12,216 bases of DNA, taken from NCBI GenBank assembly GCA_903831545.1, contig CAIKYI010000785.1:1-12216 (forward strand). Direction: 5' to 3'. The notes beneath the pieces were generated by a model, which saw only the letters and a list, made by a program, of their open reading frames with translations, was not told the origin of the DNA and searched no databases. This document shows positions 1 to 7,600 of the stretch, in pieces. A program made the translations under genes and the position numbers. Every line of letters begins with the position of its first letter. Within the stretch, counting starts at the first letter, position 1. This DNA comes from an uncultured Methylobacter sp. (GTDB lineage: Bacteria > Pseudomonadota > Gammaproteobacteria > Methylococcales > Methylomonadaceae).

Positions 1-1692
1 GCATGTGGGTTCCGCCTTCGTCCAGACCTAACAGGTTGGGGCGGGGGCCAATCAGTGACACGAGCGACATGACCAATTCTTCACGAATCGGGTCAATCGC
101 CGGATTGGTAACTTGGGCAAAGCCTTGCTTGAAATAATCGTACAACAAACGGGAGCGTTCGGATAACACAGCCAATGCTGCATCAATACCCATTGAACTG
201 ATCGGTTCCTGACCTGTTTGGGCGATGGGTTTCAGGATGAATTCAATATCTTCCCGGGTATAACCAAAGGCTTGTTGTTTGTCTAAAAGGGTGCGGGCAT
301 CCGGTGCCATTGCAGAATTTTCGGGCGGCAAATCGGCAAGCAGAATTTGGGTTTTAGTTAGCCACTCCGCATAAGGCAGGCTGTCCGCCAAATTTGATTT
401 TAATTCTGCATCGTCAATGATGCGACCTTGTTCAGTGTCGATTAACAGCATTTTGCCAGGCTGCAAACGCCATTTTTTGATAATCTTGTGTTGCGGAACT
501 TCCAGTACGCCCATTTCAGAGGCCATAATGACGAAATCGTCATCGGTGACCAGATAACGTGCAGGACGCAAGCCATTACGATCAAGGGTTGCCCCGATTT
601 GGCGACCATCGGTAAAGGCAATTGCCGCTGGGCCATCCCAAGGTTCCATTAATGCAGCGTTATATTCATAAAACGCACGCAATTTTTCATTCATTAATAC
701 GTTACCGGCCCAGGCTTCGGGGATCAGTAACATCATCGCGTGAGCGAGAGAATAGCCGCCAGCGACCAGTAATTCAACGGCGTTGTCAAAACATGCCAGT
801 CAGATTGCTGTTCGGCGATTAAAGGCCACAGTTTGTGGATGTCATTGCCCAATACTTTTGATGCTATGGAATGGCGACGTGCAGCCATGCCGTTAACATT
901 GCGTCTTAAGGTGTTGATTTCGCCATTATGGGCAATAAGGCGGAACGGGTGGGCCAAATCCCCGGTAGGGAAGGTCTTGGTAGAAAAACGCTGATGAACT
1001 AGAGCCAGTGCGCTTTCCATGAGTTCATCGCTCAAGTCGGCATAAAATGCGCCGACCTGGTCAGCCAGAAGCATGCCTTTGTAAACCAGTGTGCGTGACG
1101 ATAAAGAGGGGATATAAAAAGAATGACCGTGATCCAGCTTTAAATCCCGAACTGCATTTTCTACTTGTTTGCGAATAACAAACAGTTTTCGTTCGAAAGC
1201 GTCCTGGTTGGGACACGAAGCGCCGCGACCAATAAAAATTTGCCGTATAAAGGGTTCAACTGCCTTGACTGATACGCCCAGGGTTTGATTGTCGACAGGC
1301 ACGTCACGCCAACCCAGAAAAACAGCCTGTTCACGCTCTATGATGTCAATTAAGAGTTTTTCGCAACTTGCCCGGTTGCCTGCGTCGCGCGGCAAAAAAA
1401 CCATTCCGGCGGAATAATCGCCAGTCGGTGGAAGTGAGATGCTTAATTTGTCGCACTCTGCCCGTAAAAATGTATCAGGCATTTGAATCAGTATGCCCGC
1501 GCCGTCACCTGCATAGATGTCTGCGCCGACCGCGCCACGATGGGTCAGGTTTTTAAGTAGATCTAAACCCTGACGTACTATTTCATGGCTTTTTTGACCC
1601 TTGATATGAACGATAAAACCCACGCCGCATGCGTCATGTTCATTGCGTGGATCATATAAACCTTGTCTGGTCGGTAGCGTACTTTGACTCAT
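1..1692 (-). CDS. gltB: Glutamate synthase large subunit, 5' part, with an apparent frameshift
   Basis: GltB is the large subunit of glutamate synthase. With GltD it converts glutamine plus 2-oxoglutarate into two glutamates in the cytosol. The start has NEHDACGVGFI, where Cys22 would become the N-terminal nucleophile of the class II glutamine amidotransferase after propeptide removal. Further on come LVHQRFSTKTFP and LIAHNGEINTLRRN, typical of this family. The reading frame breaks after QQSD near 797/798. The next frame continues with the expected family sequence (for example CFDNAVELLVAGGYSLAHA) and stays open to the window edge, ending in SLIGPRPNLLGLDEGGTHM. About 563 of the usual 1500 or so codons are present; the rest lies beyond position 1. 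As the bases stand, translation would stop at 733 after about 320 residues. ATG 1692 is preferred to GTG 1698 because AGAGG lies 5 nt upstream of it. The family assignment is very secure; whether the gene is broken is not. Confidence 0.93.
797..798 (-). other. gltB: Single-base deletion (frameshift) in gltB
   Basis: On the minus strand the codons run TCT GAC TGG CAT and then enter a foreign frame that stops at 733. Inserting one base between 798 and 797, for example making TCG GCA TGT TTT GAC, restores the conserved SDSACFDNAVELL sequence and an open frame to the window edge. The break is therefore one missing base. It may be a sequencing or assembly error or a real mutation; the bases alone cannot decide. 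Everything on both sides is well conserved, with no further decay, which favours an error or a very recent event. Confidence 0.85.
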
Positions 1693-1729
1693 TGTCACCT
1701 CTAAAAAATATTAAAAAAGGACTGTTATA
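1693..1729 (-). promoter_or_regulatory. Leader of gltB: ribosome binding site and possible -10 box
   Basis: AGAGGTGA at 1702-1695 sits just before ATG 1692 and is the reason for choosing that start; it overlaps the alternative GTG at 1698. Further upstream TATAAC (1729-1724) resembles a sigma-70 -10 box. No recognisable -35 hexamer lies 17 bases before it, so the promoter is weak or activator-dependent if real. The ribosome site is convincing; the promoter is only a suggestion. Confidence 0.45.
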
Positions 1730-1858
1730 CTTCAATTTAATAGCCCTCGTTCTGCTCCTGATCAGTCACTTGCGTAAGGCGCGGCGGCACGGCAAAACCA
1801 TTTGATTATACATAGTATTATCAGAATTGTCACGCTGTGTTTTGTCATTTTTGCAAGC

Positions 1859-2165
1859 TTTAAATGCATAGGTATCTACACAACTCGTCATCCTGGCATG
1901 GATTCACGACAGGCTATCCTGCCTGTCGCCCTGCGGGTTAATGCAAATCTGTTCCTGACAGATTTGTGCCGGGATCCAGATGCCATGGATGGCAAACCTT
2001 AGTATTTACATTCCTTTTGGTCGTCATAAATACACATTTAGTCGTGTTTTTACATCCATGTAATCTGGATTCGCTACGCGCTCTAACGGGTCCGGCAATC
2101 CCTCGCCTCGCTCTCCCTGCCGGAATGACGTCGATTTTTACTTGTGTAGATATCTATGCTTTAAA
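1859..2165. repeat. Palindromic MITE-like element with terminal inverted repeats
   Basis: The ends are near-perfect inverted repeats. 1859-1883 matches the reverse complement of 2142-2165 with one missing T and one G/A change, sharing TATCTACACAA preceded by GCATAG. Just inside, CGTCATCCTGGCA (1886-1898) pairs with TGCCGGAATGACG (2118-2130) at 11 of 13 positions. The interior is full of smaller palindromes, including a cloverleaf-like fold at 1890-1990 and a TACAT/ATGTA dyad at 2051-2062. There is no transposase and no credible coding sequence; the short open frames here are built from the repeats. No target-site duplication was found at the ends. This looks like a non-autonomous miniature element or a mosaic of extragenic palindromic repeats between divergent gltB and ubiF. 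Confidence 0.75.
1890..1990. repeat. Cloverleaf-like fold inside the palindromic element
   Basis: An outer stem of 14 base pairs joins 1890-1903 to 1974-1990, with T1986 and A1978-G1979 as bulges. It encloses two perfect hairpins: CGACAGGC/GCCTGTCG (1907-1914 with 1921-1928, loop 6) and CAAATCTGT/ACAGATTTG (1944-1952 with 1958-1966, loop 5). Between them CCCTGCGGG can form a 3-bp mini-stem. All pairings were read directly from the sequence. The fold could act as single-stranded DNA for a REP-type transposase or as RNA. It is not a tRNA: there is no T-loop, no acceptor end and no sensible anticodon arm. Confidence 0.7.
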
Positions 2166-2398
2166 TGGGTACCTCATACTATGAACTTTCAAAATATCAG
2201 AAAACCGGGTTTGACTATAAATCATGGACGTCATAACAGCAATCAGTATTGTGCAGCTTGGCTACAGAGTTGATTTTCATGTGATTTTGAAAGGTACTAT
2301 CTTATGGTTTTTATGGCAATGGATTTTGTACGCAGGTTGATTCGCTCAAGCTGTTGTACAATAAGCGTAAGTGAATTCGCGTTTATATTTGGTTAATT
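2166..2398. other. Intergenic stretch upstream of ubiF, no clear signal
   Basis: This completes the 706-bp gene-free gap between gltB and ubiF. It is AT-rich and holds no convincing open frame. TTGACT (near 2210) and TTGATT (near 2338) resemble -35 boxes, but neither has a good -10 hexamer at 16-18 bases. The promoter of ubiF presumably lies here but cannot be placed. Confidence 0.4.
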
Positions 2399-3616
2399 AT
2401 GAAAGAAAATTTTGATGTCGTCATTGTAGGTGGAGGAATGGTTGGTGCTGCTGTTGCCTGCAGTCTGGGCGGGAGCTCTTTGAAAGTGGCGATAATAGAA
2501 AGTATGCTTCCGGAGCCTTTTGCAGTCAATCAAGCTCATGATTTAAGGGTCTCTGCGCTTAGCATTGCTTCTAAAAACATACTTGAAACCGTAGGGGCCT
2601 GGACTGGTGTGACTAATCGCCGGTTTTGCCCTTTTCGCAGAATGCGTGTTTGGGAGACGGCAGGTGATACTGAGTTTTGTAGTGATGACCTTAATTTGCC
2701 CGAGTTAGGCTATATCGTTGAAAATCGGGTAACGCAACTTGCATTATTGGATCGTTTACAGGCTTTTGATAATGTAGAGCTGATGTGTCCAGCCACCATC
2801 AATAAAATACACTATTTGGTAGATCATCCCTCTGAAATAGAGTTGGGTGATGGTCGGGTTCTGACTGCAAAGGTTTTGGTTGCAGCCGACGGCGGCCAAT
2901 CGAGAGTCAGGCAAACAGTGGGTTTGGGCGTAACAAGCTGGGATTATCAGCAACATGCGCTGGTTATTTATATCGAAACAGATTACGGTCAGCAGGATAT
3001 AACCTGGCAACGCTTTGTACCCAGCGGACCGCAGGCGTTTTTACCGTTAACCGGTAACTTTGGGTCTATAGTCTGGTATAACTCGCCCGACGAAGTGCGT
3101 CGACTTAAGGCCTTGCCCAATGAAGTGTTGCTGCGCGAAATGGTGGCAACTTTTCCTGATTGCCTGGGTAAGGTCAAAGCTGTTTTAGGCACCGCGAGTT
3201 TTCCGTTAAAACGTCAGCATGCGCAAAGTTATGCAAAACCCGGCGTAGTATTGGTTGGCGATGCGGCGCACATGATCAATCCGTTAGCAGGGCAGGGTGT
3301 TAATATCGGTTTGCTCGATGCTGCGGCCTTGGGTGAAGTATTAATCGATGCAAGTAAGCAAGATGTTGATTTGGGAGATATTTCAGTATTAAGGCGCTAT
3401 GAAAAAATGCGACGTAATGAAAATTTAAAAATGATGACCGTTATGGATGTTTTTTACCGGGTGTTTAGCACTCAGTTGTTGCCGGTCAAATTTTTACGAA
3501 ACCTTGGACTGGGTTTGGCTGAGCGTGTTTTACCTGCCAAAAATAAAGTAATGCGAAATGCGATGGGTTTGGAAGGTAACTTACCCCGACTGGCAAAGGG
3601 TGAGAAGATCATTTAG
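2399..3616 (+). CDS. ubiF: UbiF-type FAD-dependent ubiquinone-biosynthesis hydroxylase
   Basis: This 405-residue flavoprotein belongs to the UbiH/UbiF/VisC/COQ6 family, aromatic-ring hydroxylases that add hydroxyl groups to the ubiquinone ring at the inner membrane using FAD, NAD(P)H and oxygen. The FAD-binding fold is clear: GGGMVG (11-16) with E34 ending the second strand, the DG motif ADGGQSRVR (163-171), and the family signature GDAAHMINPLAGQGVN (287-302). Segments LRVSALSIAS, LPELGYIVEN, GPQAFLPLTGN and FLRNLGLGLAER match E. coli UbiF from memory better than UbiH or UbiI, suggesting the C6 hydroxylation of 2-octaprenyl-3-methyl-6-methoxy-benzoquinol. Length is normal for the family. The ATG has no good Shine-Dalgarno sequence (only TTTGG about 6 bases upstream). 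The gene stands alone. The family is certain; the exact ring position is likely but unproven. Confidence 0.88.
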   Translation: MKENFDVVIVGGGMVGAAVACSLGGSSLKVAIIESMLPEPFAVNQAHDLRVSALSIASKNILETVGAWTGVTNRRFCPFRRMRVWETAGDTEFCSDDLNLPELGYIVENRVTQLALLDRLQAFDNVELMCPATINKIHYLVDHPSEIELGDGRVLTAKVLVAADGGQSRVRQTVGLGVTSWDYQQHALVIYIETDYGQQDITWQRFVPSGPQAFLPLTGNFGSIVWYNSPDEVRRLKALPNEVLLREMVATFPDCLGKVKAVLGTASFPLKRQHAQSYAKPGVVLVGDAAHMINPLAGQGVNIGLLDAAALGEVLIDASKQDVDLGDISVLRRYEKMRRNENLKMMTVMDVFYRVFSTQLLPVKFLRNLGLGLAERVLPAKNKVMRNAMGLEGNLPRLAKGEKII

Positions 3617-3644
3617 TAAGTTAAGTAGCTCATAAAAGAGTTTA

Positions 3645-3673
3645 CCTTAACAATTACTGTCATTAAGTTAAGG
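3645..3673. repeat. Inverted repeat downstream of ubiF
   Basis: CCTTAAC (3645-3651) and GTTAAGG (3667-3673) are perfect 7-bp arms around a 15-base loop, starting about 28 bases after the ubiF stop. No T-run follows on the plus strand, so it is not a classic intrinsic terminator. It may help 3'-end formation together with the stronger hairpin just downstream. Confidence 0.35.
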
Positions 3674-3699
3674 CGCAAGAAAAAACACTTTATAGGACG

Positions 3700-3743
3700 A
3701 CAGTGAAGCGCATCTTTCGCGAGGGAGCGATGCGCTTCACTGT
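3700..3743. repeat. Perfect 15-bp hairpin between convergent genes
   Basis: ACAGTGAAGCGCATC (3700-3714) and GATGCGCTTCACTGT (3729-3743) are perfect inverted repeats around a 14-base loop. A shorter outer pairing, ATAGG (3692-3696) with CCTAT (3752-3756), extends the structure across internal loops. On the plus strand no T-run follows. On the minus strand a run of six T lies about 15 bases past the inner stem, just after the outer one, so it could terminate the minus-strand gene that ends at 3852. The long GC-containing stem without a tight T-run also fits a REP-type extragenic palindrome. Confidence 0.7.
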
Positions 3744-3851
3744 GGTTTAGCGCCTATGGGGGTACCATGCTTACTTAATGGCCGTGACTTCAATCTATAA
3801 ATGGATACTAATGTAGATATTTATAACTCGGGAATAACAACGCAGGCCGCG

Positions 3852-4208
3852 TTATTGTTGTGGGTTTTTTATCTGCTTAAGTGTTTGCTTGATACGGACA
3901 ACTTCATCGGGTGGCATACGGCTAATATGTTGCTTAACGAGTCCGGGCATATCTTTTATTTTAGTGTTGGCTAGCTCGGACAATTCCTGCGGGCTTAGTT
4001 GATCTAATTGTTGCTGGATCATGTTTGCTATTTGGCTTCTCTGGCCAGCTTTCATGGATGGCTGAAATTTTTGTATGAGTCCGTCAATTTGTTGTGGGGT
4101 TATTTGCGCTTTAATAGCCTGTACTGCCAGTTCGTCAGATGCCCGTGAGTTGGTAGTAAAGACTGCCATTAATGAAAGAGTGAGTATTATTTTGTTTTTG
4201 TTGGTCAT
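3852..4208 (-). CDS. Small exported protein of unknown function
   Basis: I do not recognise this family. The 118-residue product begins with a signal peptide: MTNKNK, a hydrophobic stretch (IILTLSLMAVF, 7-17) and a likely cleavage after SRA (position 23), so the mature 95 residues would be periplasmic or secreted. The rest is predicted helical and rich in Gln and Lys, with no Cys and no known catalytic motif. A short motif recurs three times: TPQQIDGLI (37-45), SPQELSEL (72-79) and PPDEVVRI (99-106), each a proline-capped helix start. ATG 4208 is chosen because an upstream in-frame start would place MISMEYLI before the lysine-rich N-region; GGA lies 10 bases upstream of 4208. The stop codon lies inside a small imperfect hairpin (3833-3860). 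It is divergent from the histidine kinase gene, so shared regulation is possible. That it is a real gene rests on the signal peptide and the regular repeats. Confidence 0.65.
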   Translation of the reverse strand: MTNKNKIILTLSLMAVFTTNSRASDELAVQAIKAQITPQQIDGLIQKFQPSMKAGQRSQIANMIQQQLDQLSPQELSELANTKIKDMPGLVKQHISRMPPDEVVRIKQTLKQIKNPQQ

Positions 4209-4519
4209 AATTAAATATTCCATTGAAATCACGTTGGCTGTCGGGTGTAAGGCAGTTAAATAATAACATTATTGTCGAGTAAACTTTAGATCTCCCCTCG
4301 ATTCTTCTTTAGTCAATCGATTGTTTGCTATGCAGCCTTTTTTGCACGTTGCTCTTCAATAAAATGGCGCATTTATCATATTCAGCGCAAATGACTGTAT
4401 GAAATATGGCGGGTTATGACTGTTGTACTTTTGCAAATCAATGGTAACCTTATTAAAATTAAGGTTAGTGAGTGGTTATAACTGTCGGTAATAGCGGTTT
4501 GTCTTATATAGTGGCCTTA

Positions 4520-4549
4520 TTGATTAAGTTATATGACTTGCTGTATAAG
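4520..4549 (+). promoter_or_regulatory. Candidate sigma-70 promoter for the signalling cluster
   Basis: TTGATT (4520-4525) and TATAAG (4544-4549) are separated by 18 bases, matching the sigma-70 consensus at 4/6 and 5/6 positions. Transcription would begin near 4556, giving a leader of about 90 bases before ATG 4648. It is the best promoter-like pair I could find upstream of the kinase, but AT-rich DNA yields such matches by chance. Confidence 0.45.
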
Positions 4550-4574
4550 GAACTATCTGTTTTATCTCACGCTC

Positions 4575-4599
4575 TTATGGGGTAAAGCCATAATTTTTT
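4575..4599 (+). terminator. Terminator-like hairpin in the kinase leader (possible attenuator)
   Basis: TTATGG (4575-4580) pairs with CCATAA (4588-4593) around a 7-base loop and is followed immediately by six T (4594-4599). This has the form of a short intrinsic terminator reading toward the kinase start 49 bases away. The stem is only 6 bp and AT-rich, so termination would be inefficient. It could stop read-through from upstream or act as an attenuator in the leader of the signalling cluster. Confidence 0.4.
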
Positions 4600-4647
4600 G
4601 TTGAATTTTCCCCTTTCCACCTTTATCAGGATTAATACAAGCGTTAA

Positions 4648-7600
4648 ATGAGCGGGTACAAAACAAATAAAACCGGAAGCTTAAAAAGAAGTCAGCGCAT
4701 CGGTATACTCTTTGGATTGCTAACGCTGGCCTTAGGCTTGGGATTAACTTATTTTGTCCAGCAAGTAACCATAAATATTGAACATCAGCGTTTACAGCAG
4801 ATCTTTGATGACAAGAGTCATGACTTCAAGCTGCGGATAGACCATCGCCTGGCTTCCTACCAGCAAGTTCTGGAAAGTGTTACTGCTCTGTTTAACGCCT
4901 CGGACAATGTCAGTCGTGAGGAATTTAAAACCTATGTGTCCAAATTGCGCCTGACACATTACTATCCGGGTATCCAAGCTATTGGCTTTAACAAGGTTAT
5001 CCATGCTCAAGAAAAAATCAGTCATATCAACGCTATAAAAAATGAAGGTTTCCCCCTCTATAATATCCATCCGGAGGGTGAACGTGACATTTATGTTCCT
5101 GCAACTTATGTAGAACCCTTTAACGGCTCTAATTTGCGTACATTTGGCTTTGATATGTTTTTTGAAGCCGAGCGGCGTAAAGCCATGGAAATAGCTCGTG
5201 ATACGGGGCTTGTCACCATTTCCGGCAAGATCAAATTACTTCAGGAAACAAGCTCGCAAATTCAGGCGGGTGCGTTGCTTTTTTTTCCAGTGTATGCCAA
5301 CGGCAAAGCTCATGAAACGATGACTGAGCGGCGTGTCAATATTTTAGGCTGGGTTTATGCGGCTTTTCGCATGGATGACTTGATGTTTGGTATTGTAGGT
5401 GCGCGTGACCAGGAAATTGATTTTGAGATTTTTGATGATGAACAAATCATCCTGGAAACCTTAATGTATGACAGTGATTATAGTCTGCCGCTGTCATTAT
5501 TACTGGTTAAGCCTCCTTTATACCAAGCCCTTCAAACTATTAAAATCAACGACCATAGCTGGGCTCTTAAAAGCAATTCCCTGCCTGTTTTTGACGCGCA
5601 ATTTGATTCGAATCGGATTCTTATGGTCAGAGTATTCGGGACTATAGTCAGTGTATTGATGTCGCTGGTAATATGGCAATTGGTCGCCGGGCGTAATCGG
5701 GCAATTGATGTTTCAAAGACTTCGGCTTTGGCTTTAGTGGAGAGCGAAAAGCAGAAAAAAAAGGTTTTAACTGAATTACAGCATCAGAAATATGCCTTGG
5801 ACCAGCATGCCATTGTTGCCATTACTGATGTTAATGGCACCATCACTTATGCCAATGACTATTTCTGCGAAAGTAGCGGATATGAACAGTCAGAGATATT
5901 GGGTCAAAATCATCGTTTTTTAAATTCAGGAACGCATCCGCGAGAATTTTTTAGCGGCATGTTTGATTGTCTGACGGCGGGCAAAGTCTGGCGAGGCGAA
6001 ATTTGTAACCGCTCCAAAATTGGCAAGCTGTACTGGATAAAGACCACAATTACACCACTGTTGACCGATAACGGAAAGCCGCTCGAATACATTGCAATAG
6101 GCACCAATATCACCGAACCCAAGTTGACTGCCGAACAGCTCAGGTTAAGTGATATCGGTCTGAATTCAATCTCACAAGGGGTGCTCATCGCCGACTCCAA
6201 TCGCTGTATTCAATGGACCAATCTCGCTTTTGAGCACATAACCGGCTATAGCTTGCAGGACATCGTGGGTAAAAACTGCCGGTTTCTCCAGGGGGCTGAT
6301 ACTGACCCTGCAACAATGGCGGTTATGCGAGAGTCGCTAAATAATGTCACAGAGTTTAACGCTGAAATTATTAACTATCGTAAAGACGGCTCTCCTTTCT
6401 GGAACGAACTGACCATTTCTCCCCTCTTTGACGATCAAGGGCAACTCACTCACTATATTGGCATTGCACGGGATATAACCTCCCGTAAAGCCATTGAGAT
6501 ACAACTACTCGAAAGTGAGTCGCGCTTGCGAAATATTTTAAATAATAGCCCTATCGCAGTTTGCATCAGCCTGAAAATGGAACGTGAAGTCGTGTTTTAT
6601 AACCAGAGTTATCTGGATTTGATTGGCGGTATTAAGTTGTTGGACATCAATCCCGATCAATTTTATGTCAACATCGAAGATTACCAGGGAATTGTTGACG
6701 AACTGGCGCAGGGCCATAGTGTCTTAAATCAAAAGCTTGAATTAAGTCAACCGGAGGATGATTCTTCATTTTGGGTGCTGGCATCCTTTATGTCGATCCA
6801 ATATCAGAACAAGGATGCCGTGCTGGCGTGGTTTTATGACATAACCATGGAACATGAAGCAGCTCTGGTGTTGCTTCATGCCAAAGAGTTGGCTGAAGAA
6901 ACAACCCGTTTGAAATCCGATTTTCTAGCCAACATGAGTCATGAAATTCGTACACCTATGAATGGCGTGTTGGGCATGCTGGATTTATTATGCGAGACGG
7001 AACTGACGGCGACTCAACTGAGTTGGGTAAGAACAGCACATGGCTCGGCGGAAGCTTTGCTTGATGTGGTCAATGATATTTTGGATTTGTCCCAACTGGA
7101 AGCCATTCATCTGGTTATGGAGTCGATTAGTTTTAATCTGGTTGATCTGGTTGATGAGGTCTGTGCTTTACTGGCTGTTCGCGCTCATCAAAAGGGGTTG
7201 GAATTAAACTGTTATTTGCCGAACAGTGTCCATTCAAATTGGCAAGGTGATCCGATGCGCATCCGGCAAGTATTAACCAACTTAATCGGCAATGCGATTA
7301 AATTTACTGATTTGGGCGAGATTTCGGTAACAGTGCTTCCAAAAAAGAACAACAATAATGAACTTCGTTTTGAAGTTCGGGATACAGGAATAGGTATTTC
7401 TAAAGAAAACATGTCGCGCTTGTTTAAGTCTTTTTCTCAAGCAGAAAGTACCACCTTGCAAAAGTTTGGCGGTACCGGTCTGGGATTGTTTATCAGTAAA
7501 AAAATAGTTGAAATGATGGGCGGCAAGATTGGTGCTGACAGTGTTCCGGGGCGGGGTTCCTGCTTTTGGTTTACTTTGCCGCTGACACAAATTAAACAAA

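Larger units (their letters stand above)
4209..4647. promoter_or_regulatory. Divergent intergenic region between the small exported protein and the hybrid kinase
   Basis: This 439-bp AT-rich region has no credible coding frame. It must carry promoters for both divergent genes. Visible dyads are CAATCGATTG (4314-4323, perfect palindrome) and AACCTTA/TAAGGTT (4446-4452 with 4460-4466, 7-base loop), the latter about 54 bases before the best -35 box of the kinase promoter and so a candidate operator. The plus-strand promoter and a terminator-like hairpin are listed separately. I saw no known riboswitch consensus. Confidence 0.5.

Noticed and set aside
442..636. 64-codon minus-strand open frame starting MAQRQLPLP
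   Set aside because: It is the wrong frame over gltB; the correct frame here encodes conserved glutamate synthase sequence.
1890..1990. Cloverleaf shape as a possible tRNA
   Set aside because: There is no T-loop consensus, no CCA-type acceptor stem and no anticodon arm of the right size; the outer stem has bulges.
1802..2184. Two short plus-strand open frames of 66 and 72 codons
   Set aside because: They lie inside the palindromic element, have no ribosome site and no protein-like composition; the repeats account for their sequence.
3833..3860. Imperfect hairpin around the stop of the small exported gene as a terminator
   Set aside because: The stem has a mismatch and a wobble pair, and the T-run on the plus strand comes about ten bases after it; on the minus strand none follows.
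4575..4647. c-di-GMP riboswitch in the kinase leader, tempting because of the downstream cyclase
   Set aside because: GGGGTAAAGCC resembles part of the GEMM motif only loosely; the paired P2/P3 helices and tetraloop are not present.
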